A stretch of DNA of 64,000 nt, from NCBI RefSeq assembly GCF_018991925.1, contig NW_024736071.1, positions 9,195,231-9,259,230 of the forward strand, written 5' to 3'. The position numbers and the translations under genes were made by a program. The notes beneath the pieces are model-generated. The model was not told where the DNA came from. It made no database searches and saw only the letters and a program-made list of their open reading frames with translations. The DNA is from Homarus americanus. Its lineage: Eukaryota > Arthropoda > Malacostraca > Decapoda > Nephropidae. Shown in pieces: positions 45,923 to 57,433 of the stretch. Position 1 is the stretch's first letter; the number at the start of each line of letters is the position of its first letter.

Positions 45923-46220
45923 GTGTGTGTGTGTGTGTGTGTGGATACTAGTATACAAAGAATCAATTATAGATAATTATGTATGAAGACTTAACATAAA
46001 ATTGCGATAAAAGAAATTAAAAAGTAATAATTGGAAACCAACAACTATGATCTCTGAAGTGTAAAAGTGTGTATCTATGCATAAGTGTGAATAAGTGTGT
46101 ATGTATGTGTATGTGTCTGTCTATGTATCAGTGTGAATACGAGTATGTGTTAATGTTGCATAAATGTGAGTATATATGTATATATGCAAGTAAATCACTG
46201 TAGGTGCGCGTGGTCTAGGT
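45923..46220. repeat. (TG)n and degenerate GTGTATGTATG repeats
   Basis: TG run at 45924-45944, then AT-rich sequence, then variable ATAAGTGTGTATG units from about 46070. Confidence 0.75.
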
Positions 46221-46504
46221 ATATGCTGATAACCACAAGGAAAGAAGAAAACACGAAGTTCCCAAGCGCTTTCGTGTAATTCACATCTTCAGGGGTGAGT
46301 ACAGACTAAAGAGAAATACAAACCAAGGTGTATATATACCTGTATATAATACCTGACCATTGTGGACCTGGTCTCACCCTCCTCTGTATATATACACCTT
46401 GGTTTGTATTTCTCTTTAGTCTGTACTCACCCCTGAAGATGTGAATTACACGAAAGCGCTTGGGAACTTCGTGTTTTCTTCTTTCCTTGTGGTTATCAGC
46501 ATAT
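46221..46504. repeat. perfect 118-bp inverted repeat
   Basis: Left arm 46221-46338 and right arm 46387-46504 are reverse complements at all 118 positions, checked block by block. The spacer is 48 nt (46339-46386). The arms contain GATAACCACAAGGAAAGAAG, ACACGAAGTTCCCAAGCGCT, TTCGTGTAATTCACATCTTC and AACCAAGGTGTATATATA. No coding frame beyond chance. Transcription would give a long perfect hairpin. Confidence 0.95.
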
Positions 46505-46985
46505 GTATATATGTGTAAGTGCGTATGTATGCATAAGGGTGAGCAAGAGTGCACATATGCATAAGTGTGTATTATGTATACAAAAATGTGTATGCATTTG
46601 TATGTGTGTATGTATGTATGTATGTATAAGAAAGAAAAAGGTGTGTATTAATGTGTAAGTAAATAATAATAATAAAAACTTATTAACAATTAAATTAAAG
46701 AAGCATGAAACAAAAATGATTATCAGTGATAGGAAAAAAAGTGCATCAGATGATTGAGAAGGGAAGGAGGTGGTGGTAAGGATGATTAAGAAAAAATTAA
46801 AGAAAACTCGGCAAAACTACTTGCCAGTATCAGAGGAGGCAGGTATTACGTGTGTGGTAAGAGTTAAGTTAGAATAAGTGTGTTTGAATAGCCAATTGAA
46901 GTGTAAAATATGTGTATTAAGAGTTGAATAAGCGTGAATAATCGTGTATAAACAGCAGAGTACAGTAACATAAGCGTGTATCATT
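46505..46985. repeat. degenerate TG-rich repeats
   Basis: ATAAGTGTGTATT and TGTATGTATG units continue on the far side of the inverted repeat and recur weakly to about 46985, with an unassigned A-rich stretch at 46650-46860. Confidence 0.6.
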
Positions 46986-47009
46986 ACGAGGCAAGCGAGG
47001 AGGTCTCAC

Positions 47010-47010
<1 letters not shown>

Positions 47011-47084
<74 letters not shown>
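47011..47084. repeat. (GC)5 then (CA)n microsatellite
   Basis: GCGCGCGCGC followed by about 32 CA units. Confidence 0.97.
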
Positions 47085-47086
<2 letters not shown>

Positions 47087-47439
47087 CCGCCATCACTGGC
47101 ACCCAGGCTAAGGTTGTTAACGGGACACATGAAGAATCAATACTAAATTATTGGGTAAACAACTAACGTTGCAAACTGAACCATCCAAGCAATTAATAGT
47201 GTTTACCCAGCTATGTGTATTTACATTACTTTGGATTGTTAATGAGCTCTTCGGCTCTCGGAATAGATAGCTTGAAGAAACAAAGGAGCCGGGAACAGTG
47301 CGCCTCTCTCTGTTCCTCTGTCTTTGTTAAGCCATAATACTGCCCGGGATTTATTCTAATAGCCGTGTTTGCTCTTCTCAAAGCGCAAGATCACATTATA
47401 TGATATCGGGGCCTATTGTTTGAGTCTGTTGGGGAACTA
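47085..47439. other. unassigned sequence
   Basis: No feature recognised. Confidence 0.4.
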
Positions 47440-47463
47440 TGTGTGTGTGGTCTGTGTGTGTGT

Positions 47464-47514
<51 letters not shown>
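47440..47514. repeat. (TG)n microsatellite
   Basis: TG run with short GG and TC interruptions. Confidence 0.95.
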
Positions 47515-47515
<1 letters not shown>

Positions 47516-48411
47516 CGCCTTCTGTTAGTGTTACAGTGCAAGCACCGCTTGCTTCCACTCGCTTTCAGCTACCGCCACTAGCTAGCCCTCGTGGCGAAAG
47601 GGGGAAGCAACTTGCATAAGTCTCCCCCTGCCAGTACACAGCCTCTTCACCATCAAGACTCCTGCTGTACCTCCTCGTGGCAACACACGGTAACTGGGTG
47701 CCCCGTAGGCCCAGGCAAGAACAGCAGGGGATCTCAGAGTTGCAGTAGGCCCCAGAGGGACGGGGCAAAGGCCCACTGGCATGTGGACACGTCCTGGAGC
47801 CTACCAAACACTACCCTGCTGCCTTGTGGATTAACCTTGGGAGATATAAGGTTACTGGAGTAAACCCCAACGAAAAATCTGCCGTGGAGCCCCGCATCAG
47901 GCAGACATGCTTACAGAGCTCCAACAAGACCCCAGCGGCGATATAGGCGGAAGAGGTGACCAACATGGGAACCCAACGACTACACCGGCGGACGAAGGCA
48001 ATGCCTGATGGACTGGCTACTAACGCGAAACCCAACAAACTGGGCTATCAGCAGTCCATTGCAACTCTCCCTCTCTCCAGTCGTTGCAACACTTGCACCA
48101 CTGGATCAGGAAAAGGGAGATCCAAGATATGTGGTTGCAGTCTGCACTCCTGCCTCACCACATAAATCAACTCACGTGCAGCCATAATCCAGCTCATCAT
48201 ACTCCTCATCATCATCAAACCCCTATACCCCAAATGTTCTATGGCGACGGAGATGACTGCCGGGAGTCTCTAGTCACAACTCTGCACATGGGCGGCACAG
48301 ATAAGATGGTCGTTTATGCACTAGGATCTAGGCCCCAGTGCAGTCCGGTCCTGCCTGAACAGCCCTTTCGAGGAACCACTCTGCTCACCCCACATGGAAA
48401 GGGGAGCTAGA

Positions 48412-49507
48412 AAAGGTGCCCTAAACATGGTCACTGCATGAAATATCGGGACCCTTTTGGATACTGGCACAAATGAGCGTCCTGGAAGAAGAACCGCACT
48501 TGTGGCAAAAGAGCTGGCTAGGCATAACATCGACATAGCAGCCATTAGTGAGTCCCAGCTCCCAGATGAGGATCAACTCAGAATGGGGGTCTGGCTATAC
48601 CTTCTACTGGAAGGATAAGCCTGCTGCGGAAAGAAACTGCATTTATGGAGTTGGCTCTGCCATCTGCCAATGCATCTTACACAGGCTAACTGAAATGCCT
48701 ATTGGGATCAACAAGTGCCTCATAACACTCAGAGTCCCACTGAATCACTCACGGCATGCCTTTTTCATCAGTGCATAAGTCCCAATACTGGATGCAGAGG
48801 ATGACATCAAAGGAGGCCTTTTATGCCGACCTTGACAGAGTGCTAACCTCTATCCCAGAGAAGATATGGTTGTGCTCCATGGAGATTTCAATGCCAGAGT
48901 TGGCAGAGATGCTGACATTTGGCAGGGAATCATAGGGAGAAATGGACTAGGCAAGTGTATTCCCAATGGCCTACTCCTCCTCAGCAACTGTGCTGCACAC
49001 AAATTCACTATCCCCAATACCTTTTTTAGGCAGGCTGACATGTTCAATGATTCGTGGCAACACCCACGGTCCAAACACTGGCATCTCAATGACTACATCT
49101 TTGTCAGAGAAAGATATCGCCGAGATGTTCTCATCACCCGAGCAATGCGTGGCTTAGAACACTGTGACACTGATCATCGGCTCGTCAGAGCCAAGCTCTC
49201 ACTTCACGTCTCCCCAAAACGGCGAACGCAACAAGCTTCCAAAAGAGGTTTTAACATTAAGCGTCTGGAGGATCCAGCAGTAGCACATACTTTCAGAGAG
49301 CACGCCGAACATGGGCTGATAAACAACCCGACAATGAACAACCCAAATCCCAGTGCCAAATGGGGTATTCTCGACACTGTCATGACACAAACCTGCAGAG
49401 AGACCCTCGGCCGGATCGAAAGAATTCACCAGGACTGGTTTTATGAAAATGACCCGGAAATCAATTTACTTGTCAATGATAAACGTGCTGCCTTAACTGA
49501 CTGGTAG
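48412..49507 (+). pseudogene. LINE-A APE-type endonuclease
   Basis: Nicks target DNA for reverse transcription. Segments in order: RTALVAKELARHNIDIAAIS with ESQLPDED (about 48490-48570), YTFYWKDKPAAERN, GINKCLITLRVPLNHSRHAF (to 48775). After stops comes VVLHGDFNARVGRDADIW (48866 onward; GDFNAR is the catalytic D/N block), HPRSKHWHLNDYIFVRERYR (near 49060-49120) and CDTDHRLV (the SDH-type catalytic end, near 49165-49190). The last 213 codons are uninterrupted; upstream parts have stops. It resembles the endonuclease often labelled craniofacial development protein 2-like in animal gene sets. Confidence 0.85.
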
Positions 49508-49789
49508 AACAACCCTCAGTCTCGGACCAAAGCTGATACCTTTTGTTAGAAGAAAGCGGCGGCCCAGCACAAACTTCACAAACTAAGGAACGACTGGATT
49601 AAAAATAAAGCATGTGAAACACAAAAACTTGCAGATCAACACAAGATGTGCGAATTTTTCACTTCCACTAAAACATTTTATGGGTCATTCACTCATGGCA
49701 GAGCCCCCCTCCGCTCATCCTATGGTAACTCCCTAATTAAAGACGAAGAAGACATCCATCAGTGTTGAAAAGAGCACTACTATTCGCTG

Positions 49790-50975
49790 CTCAACAGAAA
49801 CACCGATGTGCATGTCCTGACTACCCAGCAGGTCCCTCAGCATCCAGAGCTAACCCACCTCAGTTATACTCCATTCCTTGATGAGGTAGCTACTGCCATC
49901 AAACAGATGAAAAATTACAAAGCTTCAGGGCCTGATGGAATCCCAGCCGAGGTGCTTACTTGCCGTCTTCACTCTCTCCTGGTTAAATATGGGAAAAGAA
50001 GGAAATCCCCAAGCGCTTAAAAACGCCTCCATCGTCAATATTTATAAGATCAAGGGAGACCAGTCAGTGGCAACTACCGTGGGATCTCGCTGCTCTCCAT
50101 AGCTGGCAAGATTATCGCCCTAGTCCTCCTAAACAGACTTCTTCCTGAGGCGGAAAACTTCCTCCTAGAATTCCAATGTGGCTTTAGACCGCCATGTAGC
50201 ACCACTGACATGATCTTTGCTGCCTGCCAGATACAGGAAAAGTCCAGAGAACAGCATCGTGACCTGTACATGGCCTTCATCGACCTAACCAAGAACTTCG
50301 ACTCAGTCAACAGGGAAGCCTTCTGGAGGACCCTCAGCCGTTTTGGCTGCCCACCAAAATTCATCACAATCATGAGGCAACTCCATGATGGCATGAACGG
50401 CAGTGTCCTGCAAAATGGCACCCAGTCTGAGTTCTTCCCCATGCATACGGGGGTAAAACAAGGATGAGTACTGACACCAAATCTTTTCCATTTTCTTGGC
50501 TGACTTCCTTACTCGTTCCAGTACCAATTTAGCCGGCTGGGTAGACATCCAGTACCGATGGAGGATTTTTTCAGCATAAGATGACTCCAGGCAGGAACAA
50601 AGGTGTCGGCAGCTTCCATTACTGAACTTCATTATGAAGACGACCCCATCCTTGTCACTCACACTGAACGCGACCTACAGGAGATCATGAACATCTATGC
50701 AGATGCGTATGCACACCACCACAGACATCAATGAAGAGATTCAACATCGGATCAGGTGTGCATCTCGAGCCTTTGGCAGACTCCGTACCCGTGTCTTCAG
50801 CTGTAGGGAGCTGAAATCTTCTACAAAGTTACAATTATATCGAGCAGTGGTCCTCCCCACCCTGCTATATGGCAGCGAGACATGGGTCACTTACAGGAAG
50901 CTCCTCAAGGCACTTGAAAACTTTCCCCGTCGTAGTCTACGTTCCATCCTCCGAGTTCGCTGGGGAGACAAGTGA
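49790..50975 (+). pseudogene. LINE-A reverse transcriptase
   Basis: Segments in order: LSYTPFLDEVATAIKQMKNY and KASGPDGIPAEVL (49855-49965), HRGISLL-type GISLLSIAGKIIALVLLNRL, FLLEFQCGFRPPCSTTDMIF, AFIDLTKNFDSVNREAFW (50270-50330; FID-x-x-K-x-FD is the first catalytic Asp block), THTGVKQG-type HTGVKQG followed by a stop (50450-50470), ELHYEDDPILVTHTERDLQ (near 50625-50680; catalytic DD kept), then RIRCASRAFGRLRTRVFSCR and PTLLYGSETWVTYRKLLKAL. Several frameshifts; inactive. Confidence 0.85.
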
Positions 50976-51440
50976 ACAAATGCCAGTATTCTCGCTGACA
51001 CCAATTATAGAAGCATCTAGGCTACCATTATCCATGAACAACTACATTGGGCTGGCCAAAAGTGGCCATGTTACCTGCATAGACGACAGTAGACTGCCAG
51101 AGCAGCTACTTACAGTCACCTAACGAATAGTAAACGTAACGCTGGCCGGTACCTGAAAAGGTATAAGGATAGTCTTAAGGCAAACCTGAAAAGTGTCAAA
51201 TCGACCCCCTCACCTGGCAGACGATTACTCCACACCATAACACTTGGAGGAGCACCACACGAGAAGGTGTCAATACTTTCGACCTAGCACGACTGTCGAT
51301 CGAGGCAGACAAGCGCCAGCTCCTGAAAGATGCTGCCGCCGCCCCTCCCACACTAGCTGTAGCCATTCACATGTGCAACATCTGTGAACGTGCTTATGTC
51401 TTTAACCGTGCCCTCACCTACACCCGATTGTGACTATACT

Positions 51441-51780
51441 AACTTTCCATTCCCTAATTTTTACATTATCCTCTTCGCCACTTGTTATCTTATTAGCCGG
51501 TCGGACGGTCAGTCAATTTTCTGTCCTTTGTCGAGCAACCTGGCCTTTATCAACACATATCTGAAAAAGTGAAATTACTGTCAATAATAGTACATGATTT
51601 TTGGCCCTTGTGAAGGCTCTTTATAGATGCGTCTGACTGATACTGCATCTGTCGAATTACCACGTCTCTTTGTGGATGTTTGTGCCTCAGAAATGAAACT
51701 GTTTACCTCAGATCAAATCTTCTTCTGTCTACTTTCTTGTTTGTGTGTGATCGCTACAGTGTGTGTAGGCTAACCGCGTC
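51441..51780. other. unassigned sequence
   Basis: No recognised feature between the LINE and the TG run at 51781-51803. Confidence 0.4.
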
Positions 51781-51822
51781 TGTGTATGTGTGTGTGTGTG
51801 TGTCTTCAAGGGTGGGTATGAT

Positions 51823-52086
51823 TTCCTGTGGTGTAATGGTCAGCATCCTCGCCTTGCAAGCGAGCGGACCCGAGTTCGATCCTCGGGCAGGGTGAAACTA
51901 TAGGCTAATTTCTTTACGCCATTTGCCTCTGTCTACCCAGCAGTAATTGGGAACCTGGATGTTAATCGATTTGCGGATCGTATTCCGGGTTAATGGTTAG
52001 CCAGTGCAGTTGGCGAGCTGTCCAGTCTTCTTGGACTATTCCGTGACACTGGGTCATGCAGCTCGTTAACTTAGGGTGTGGTTGTT
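51823..52086 (+). mobile_element. tRNA-derived SINE (best-preserved head)
   Basis: The head folds like a tRNA. An A-box region TGGTGTAATGG lies at 51829-51839, an anticodon arm CTCGC-CTTGCAA-GCGAG would place TGC (Ala) at the anticodon, and the T arm CCCGAG-TTCGATC-CTCGGG contains B box GTTCGATCC at 51874-51882. The body continues with TTTGCCTCTGTCTACCCAGC, GGATGTTAATCGATTTGCGG and GGGTCATGCAGCTCGTTAAC, stopping at GGTTGTTGTGT (about 52086). Poor acceptor pairing and the attached body mark it as a SINE, not a tRNA gene. Confidence 0.88.
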
Positions 52087-52680
52087 GTGTATAAAAATCC
52101 CAAACGTGAAATCATAGCCCAATGTGGATTTTGTAGATGATGTCTTTTTTTTTTTTTTTTAATGTCAATTTACCTTCATGTGTCTTTGGGGCTGTGCAAG
52201 TTTTTTCTTTATCTTAAATACTGAAAAATTAAATTGATGCCCAAATTTATATTCTTGTTTTCTATGGTAGTTCTGTTGGCTGTATTCACATTTTTTTTTC
52301 ATCCTTGTACCTGTTATAATCGCAGGATAATGTTTCAATAATGCAAAGCCTTAAGAACTTGAGTGCTTGGGTATTGCTATCTGTTTCTGTGCGTGGTGCT
52401 GGTTGTTACTCTCCTTGAGTAAAGTAAGAACTATACCCCCCACACACACACCCTAGATATTCCTGCGCGACTCTTGCACAGTAAGTGAAAGATAGTCCAC
52501 CTACAGTAAGTTTGTGTTTTTCTTAAACGAAACACGCGGCCTCCCAAATTAGTGTAGGTGTGTAGTGAGGGTGTGGCCAGAGCGGAGGAGCTGGTGTGTG
52601 CCTCAATAATGTATCACCACAGACAACTCACCAAATGTAGTCGCCACCAACTTAATTTTTTATCAAGCATTGATTACACG

Positions 52681-52682
<2 letters not shown>
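52087..52682. other. unassigned sequence
   Basis: T-run at 52145-52160, otherwise unrecognised. Confidence 0.4.
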
Positions 52683-52720
<38 letters not shown>

Positions 52721-52737
52721 TATATATAGATAGATCA
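52683..52737. repeat. (AG)n, (TA)n and (GATA)n microsatellite
   Basis: About 18 AG units, then TATATATA and two GATA units. Confidence 0.95.
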
Positions 52738-52890
52738 GCTTTTCTTTAAAAACAACTCAGATGAGATGTAATTGAGGGACCTTGTTCTGACCAAATAAGA
52801 GTAATGGTAATAGACTAATTGGACATGAAGGACTCCATAAAATGTTTCATTAATGTTGAAGTAAAATGTCAATGATGACCTTATTCTTTT

Positions 52891-53965
52891 TTTTTTTTTT
52901 ACGGAAATAGCCCACCCGGACACAGGTCATCTACCCACAACGGGGCCAAGGGGGATGGGGGGGCAAAAAAGTAAGAGTTAAAAGAAATTAAAAGTAGAAA
53001 AGAAAAGATTAAATTAACCTACACCACGAAGATGCCGGAAAACCAGCTTTTTTTTTAAATGAGACAGATTGTATGAGTATGGAAACATAGAAAAAGGCAG
53101 AGCATTCCACAGTTTTGCTGTGTAAGGAAAGAAAGATGTACTATAACGGGTTATTCTAGTGTGATCAACATCCACAGAGAAGCGGTGGGCACCACGGGCA
53201 AGTCGAGTGTTACGAGCCCACGACTTTGCCGGCGGTGCACAGGATGCCAAATCCACCGAACATTGCCCGTTAAAGTACCTGTAAAAGAGAGAGAGTGAAG
53301 TAACGTTGCGGCGAAGAGAAAGGGAAGAAAGATTATCTACTAAAGGAGGAGACTTAATAAGACGAAATGCCTTTGATTTCAACCTATCTAACAGTTAAAC
53401 AGAAAATGAGCCACCTCAGATATGAGAGTTAGGACGAATGAATCCCTTGTAAACTTGAAGCAACTGCTCAGGAGTGAAGTAACTACGACATCTGTACAGC
53501 GTTCCCAACTTTCGGGAGGCAGCTTTAGCAATGTTGTGGATGTGTGGCTTCCATGACATATAAGTGGAAATGGTGAGGCCTAGCATATCTATTTTAGAAT
53601 TTGGCAGAATGATTGCGTCCTGAAATGTGATTGGTGGGAGATCATCTAATTTGGAAAGTGTAATTGGTAAATACTGAGTTTTATTACTATTGAATTTAAC
53701 CAAGTTTCTACCTCCCCATTCGGAGATGCTACACAGATCCGCATGGATAGAATTAGTCGTAGTGTGAAGTAAGTCAATGATAAAAAGAAGGAAGGAGTAG
53801 GTGAATGAATAGAACCCTGTGGGACACCACTATTGGTAGAGAATGAGCGAGAGGTGTATCCCTCGACAACAACTGCCATGGATCGGTTCTCAAGGAAGCT
53901 AGAAATTAGAGAACAAAGTGGGGGAGTGAAACCATAAGGGGTAAGTTTAAATAAATGCATTGTAT
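52891..53965 (-). mobile_element. Jockey-like LINE-B 3' fragment (copy 1)
   Basis: Minus-strand order: FTPPLCSLISSFLENRSMAV with VNSGVPQG-like TNSGVPQGS (53920-53800), a deletion that removes the catalytic ADD segment, then FNSNKTQYLPITLSKLDDLP, LGTLYRCRSYFTPEQLLQVY and KGFIRPNSHI (to 53416). The end is KAFRLIKSPPLVDNLSSLSL, FYRYFNGQCSVDLASC and TAKLWNALPFSMFPYSYNLS (53382-53014). A 3' untranslated part ends in an A-tail (T-run at 52891-52903 on the plus strand). Lacks endonuclease and is inactive. Confidence 0.82.
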
Positions 53966-54376
53966 TACAGACGTTATTCATGTTATCATTATAAATATAC
54001 AAAAATTATATATATAAACCAGAAACAACATCTTTCTTACTTTGGACATCCGTGTGCTAGCCTCTGATGTGTTGAATATAAACAGCATTGTCCAACCCTA
54101 AACACTGAATATAAACAGTAGGTGGTCATTAGTGTTTAAATCGCCTACATTGAGTTGTACAGTCCTAGACAAAAGTCCTGTACCAGGCAGTTTTGCCTAG
54201 CCTGGTTATGTTGCAGCGTCGGAGACACGCACGATCACACATGTTGGAACAAATCCAGGAAAAAAGTCACAAGAAAAAAAGTCACATAAAAAGACACGGA
54301 AAACACCTAACCTAACCTAACCTAACTTACGTGCAATGCCATCATATATATATATATTGTGTTGTCAATGTGTACA
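53966..54376. other. unassigned sequence
   Basis: Two GAATATAAACAG direct repeats near 54077 and 54111, an AAAAAGTCACA-rich patch at 54265-54300, and CCTAACCTAACCTAACC at about 54307-54325. No gene. Confidence 0.4.
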
Positions 54377-54448
54377 ACATAAGAACATAAGAAAATGAAG
54401 AGTCTCCAATAGGCCGGTTGGCCTGTGCATGGCAGCTCCTGTCGAGAG

Positions 54449-55402
54449 TTACTCCCACTCTCTATCATCCATGAATCTATCTAACCTCCTTTTGAAACTT
54501 TCCAGCGTTCCAGCACTTACTACAAAGTTGCTAAGCTTGTTACACTCGTCCACCACCCTATTTCTGAACCAGTTTCTTCCTATCTCCCTCCTAAACCTAA
54601 ACTTATCCAACTTAAATCCGTTGCTCCGAGTCCTATCCTGCTCGGATATTATAAGAACTTTATCTATATCCCCGTTATTGATTCCTTTCACCCACTTAAA
54701 TACTTCTATCATATCTCCCCGCACTCTTCGTCTTTCTAGGGAATGCAAGTTAAGTTTCTTTAACCTATCCTGATAAGGAAGGTTTCTAAGTCCCGGAATC
54801 ATTTTCGTCATTCTTCGCTGCACCGACTCTCGTGAATTGATATCCATTCTGTAATAAAGGCACCAGAATTGAACCGCATAATCGAGGTGCGGCCTGACTA
54901 ACGCAAGATATAGTTGCAATAAGACCTCTCCACTCTTATTACTTACACTTCTAGATATAAAACCCAATACTCTGTTCGCCTTATTTCGAACATTAACGCA
55001 CTGTTTTCTAGGCCGTAGGTCCGGGCTTACAAGTACCCCTAGGTCTCTTTCACAAGTCGACTTCTCTAGGTTGATGTTGTTAAGGCTGTATACATTGTCA
55101 GTATTTGTTCTTCCAATATTAAGGACGCTGCACTTGCTGGTGTTGAATTTCATTTGCCATTTTTCAGACCACCCCTGCAGTTTATTTATATCCTCCTGTA
55201 ATGCATTTGCATCCTGCCCTGAATTAATCTGCCGCCCTATTTTGGTGTCATCCGCAAACTTGCTTATGTCACTGCTGATCCCAGTATCTAGATCGTTTAT
55301 GTGGATTATGAACAAGAGTGGGCCTAGTACTGACCCCTGGGGAACCCCACTGGTTACACGGCCCCACTCAGATTTAACACCATCTACTCTGACCCTCTGC
55401 AT
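54449..55402 (-). pseudogene. CR1 ORF2: RT palm, thumb and C-terminus
   Basis: 317-codon frame continuing the polymerase after the frameshift. TSGVPQGSVLGPLLFIIHIN and ISKFADDTKIG (catalytic Asp pair) are followed by SEKWQMKFNTSKCSVLNIGR, CERDLGVLVSPDLRPRKQCV and YLALVRPHLDYAVQFWCLYY. The C-terminal block is MIPGLRNLPYQDRLKKLNLH, then WFRNRVVDECNKLSNFVVSA, ending DRFMDDREWE. All expected RT motifs are intact. Only the frameshift and the missing 5' end prevent a functional protein. Confidence 0.9.
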
Positions 55403-55403
55403 T

Positions 55404-56807
55404 CTATCGGTGAGCCATGATTTTATCCAATTTAAACTTTCCCCTCGATACCATGAGCCTAATTTTTCTCAGAAGCCTCTGATGCGTTACTCTGTCAAAT
55501 GCTTTGCTAAAGTCTAAGTTTATAACATCGTAATTTTCGTCATTATCTACTACCTCGAAGACTTTCCTAAAAAACGTCAGCAGATTTGTTAGACAAGATT
55601 TTCCCTTTGTAAACCCATGTTGCGAGTCGTAGATTAATTTGCTTTTCTCTAGATGTGATCTGATGCGATCTGTTGTAATTGATTCAAGAAATTTCCCCAC
55701 TACTGACGTCAAACTGATTGGCCGGTAATTTGACGCTGATGCTCTGTCTTCCTTTTTGAATATGGGTACTACATTTGCCTGTTTCCACAAGTCTGGCACA
55801 ACTCCGGTGTCTAATGATTTTGTAAATAAATTTACAAGGGGTCCACTAATCTGTTCCCTACACTCTTTCAAGACTCGAGGGAAAATTTCATCAGGCCCTG
55901 GGGATTTTGTCTTCTTTAGTTTATTTATCCTCTTAAGAACATCCTCTTTTCTGATTGTGATATTCTTTAATTTCTCTTCTTCCTTTCCCCTAAATATCAG
56001 TTCCACCTCTGGAATTTCCTCGCGAATTTCTTCTGTGAAAACTGATAAGAAGTAGTTGTTCAATGCTTTGCTTAATTCTTCACTGCCATTTATCACTTCT
56101 CCCCTCCCTGACTTTAAAGGCCAAACTTTGTCCTTGACTTTTGTTCTATATACCTGGAAAAATCCCTTGGGATTCGCCTTGGATTCTCTTGCTATTTTGA
56201 CTTCATAGTCTCTCTTTGCTTTCCCTACATTTTTCTTAACATTCCTAGATAGTTCATTATACCTATTTCTGAGCTGCTCCTCCCCTCCCTTTAATTTCTT
56301 ATAAATTCCTTTCTTTATTCCTATGTCATGTTTAAGTTTTCTGGTCATCCACCTTGGCTCATTCTTATTTGACCTAATTTTTCTGTATGGTATATTTTGT
56401 TCTTGTGCTTTATGTAGTATACAAGTGAATATATTATAGTCATGATCAATTGTTGTGTCATCTATGACCTCACCCCTTCCTACTGGGGACTGACGTGACT
56501 GTTCCCAGGTGACCTCACCTAGGTACCTTCTTAATCCCTGATAATCCGCCAGCCGAAAGTTTGGGACTCTGACCATATTGTCATTGTTTTTTGTTTCCCA
56601 ATTTAGGGTGAACCTGATTTCTCTGTGATCACTGTTACCTAGTTCTTCCCCTACTGTGATATCTCTGATAATATTTTCTTTATTTGTTAATACTAGGTCT
56701 AGTATATTGTCACCTCTAGTAGGTTCTGTAATTAGTTGTTTCAAAGTCATGTGACTTTTTTTCCTGTGGACCTTATTTCCGTCCACCGTTGGAACTACTA
56801 GGCCCAT
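55404..56807 (-). pseudogene. CR1 ORF2: end of endonuclease and RT fingers/palm
   Basis: 467-codon frame. Residues about 24-75: KQLITEPTRGDNILDLVLTN and GEELGNSDHREIRFTL, the last catalytic block of an APE endonuclease. A linker rich in Lys/Arg follows (about 130-230). Then RT: KKTKSPGPDEIFPRVLKECR, NVVPIFKKEDRASASNYRPI, SLTSVVGKFLESI, QHGFTKGKSCLTNLL and INLDFSKAFDRVTHQRLL (first catalytic Asp). It loses frame after RKIR near 55460; the true continuation GSWYRGESLNWIKSWLTDRM lies in the next frame. Confidence 0.88.
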
Positions 56808-56822
56808 AGTTAAGCGTCGCTC

Positions 56823-57433
56823 TATTGTCCAAACTTTAAAGGGTGTGTTTCATGCGAGGTTGCCCTGTTGCCAGAACTGTTAGAAACAAACCAATGGATA
56901 CCATTTGTAAACGCCTTGGTTAAGGACGTGCAGGTGACGGGCAAGTCGAAGGGAATGATTGAAAATCGCCTTTTGACGCATTCAATATTTATTGATGTGG
57001 TCAAAACCTGCAGAGAACAAGGCGTTCATTAGTATTACATGGTGATCTATCTGATACATAATTAGTTAGTCTCAGACGATTTCATCTTAATTACAATTGA
57101 TTATTAAGCATAGTGACATGATACAAAGTTCATAACTTTATTAATCTTAGTTACACTTCATTCTGCATTGTCTTATTTCTCCAGATAAGGCAGAAACGAG
57201 TAGGCATAATTAGTCCACAATATTTCAGTACTGAGGGGTATGTCATCACTTTGGCTGTACTTACAAGTGAGGGTCACTGCGAACCAGTATGGTGTTCCAA
57301 GGGACAATAATACTGTGTAAATTGTTACAACACAAAACTCGGCCAGGATTGGGAGTCGGTGTTTACCACAGAGGGCTTGTCCTCACAGCATCACTCGAGA
57401 GGGCGATCTGCATCATGGAGGCCAGGCGGCCTA
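56823..57433. other. unassigned sequence between two CR1 copies
   Basis: About 600 bp with no recognised feature. The two flanking CR1 copies are in opposite orientation. Confidence 0.45.

Larger units (their letters stand above)
47580..51440 (+). mobile_element. LINE-A, nearly full-length pseudo-copy
   Basis: About 3.9 kb in one orientation. It runs from a non-coding 5' region (47580-48410, GC-rich, including TTAACCTTGGGAGATATAAG) through an APE-type endonuclease (48412-49507), a reverse transcriptase (49790-50700) and the conserved C-terminal segment (50700-51400). Autonomous LINEs of this layout copy themselves by target-primed reverse transcription. Multiple stops and frameshifts make this copy inactive. 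Its extreme 3' end diverges from the other two copies after CAACATCTGTGAACG near 51390, and the GTA tail is not seen. Confidence 0.85.
54377..56822 (-). mobile_element. CR1-type LINE, 5'-truncated 2.4-kb copy
   Basis: The best-preserved retroelement here. Its coding region runs 56807 to 54449 on the minus strand with one visible frameshift near 55440-55470. The 3' end reads TTTTCTTATGTTCTTATGTT, the octamer-type tail of CR1. The 5' end (about 56822) cuts inside the endonuclease, so only the GNSDH-containing C-terminal part of that domain remains. Truncation of this kind is usual for target-primed reverse transcription. Confidence 0.9.

Noticed and set aside
51823..51897. A functional tRNA-Ala gene
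   Set aside because: The D-arm and acceptor stem pair poorly and the sequence continues into a SINE body shared with other copies.
54429..54773. Plus-strand frame opposite the CR1 C-terminus (also at 39453, 57727 and 60694)
   Set aside because: Antisense shadow of the CR1 coding strand, repeated wherever the element occurs.
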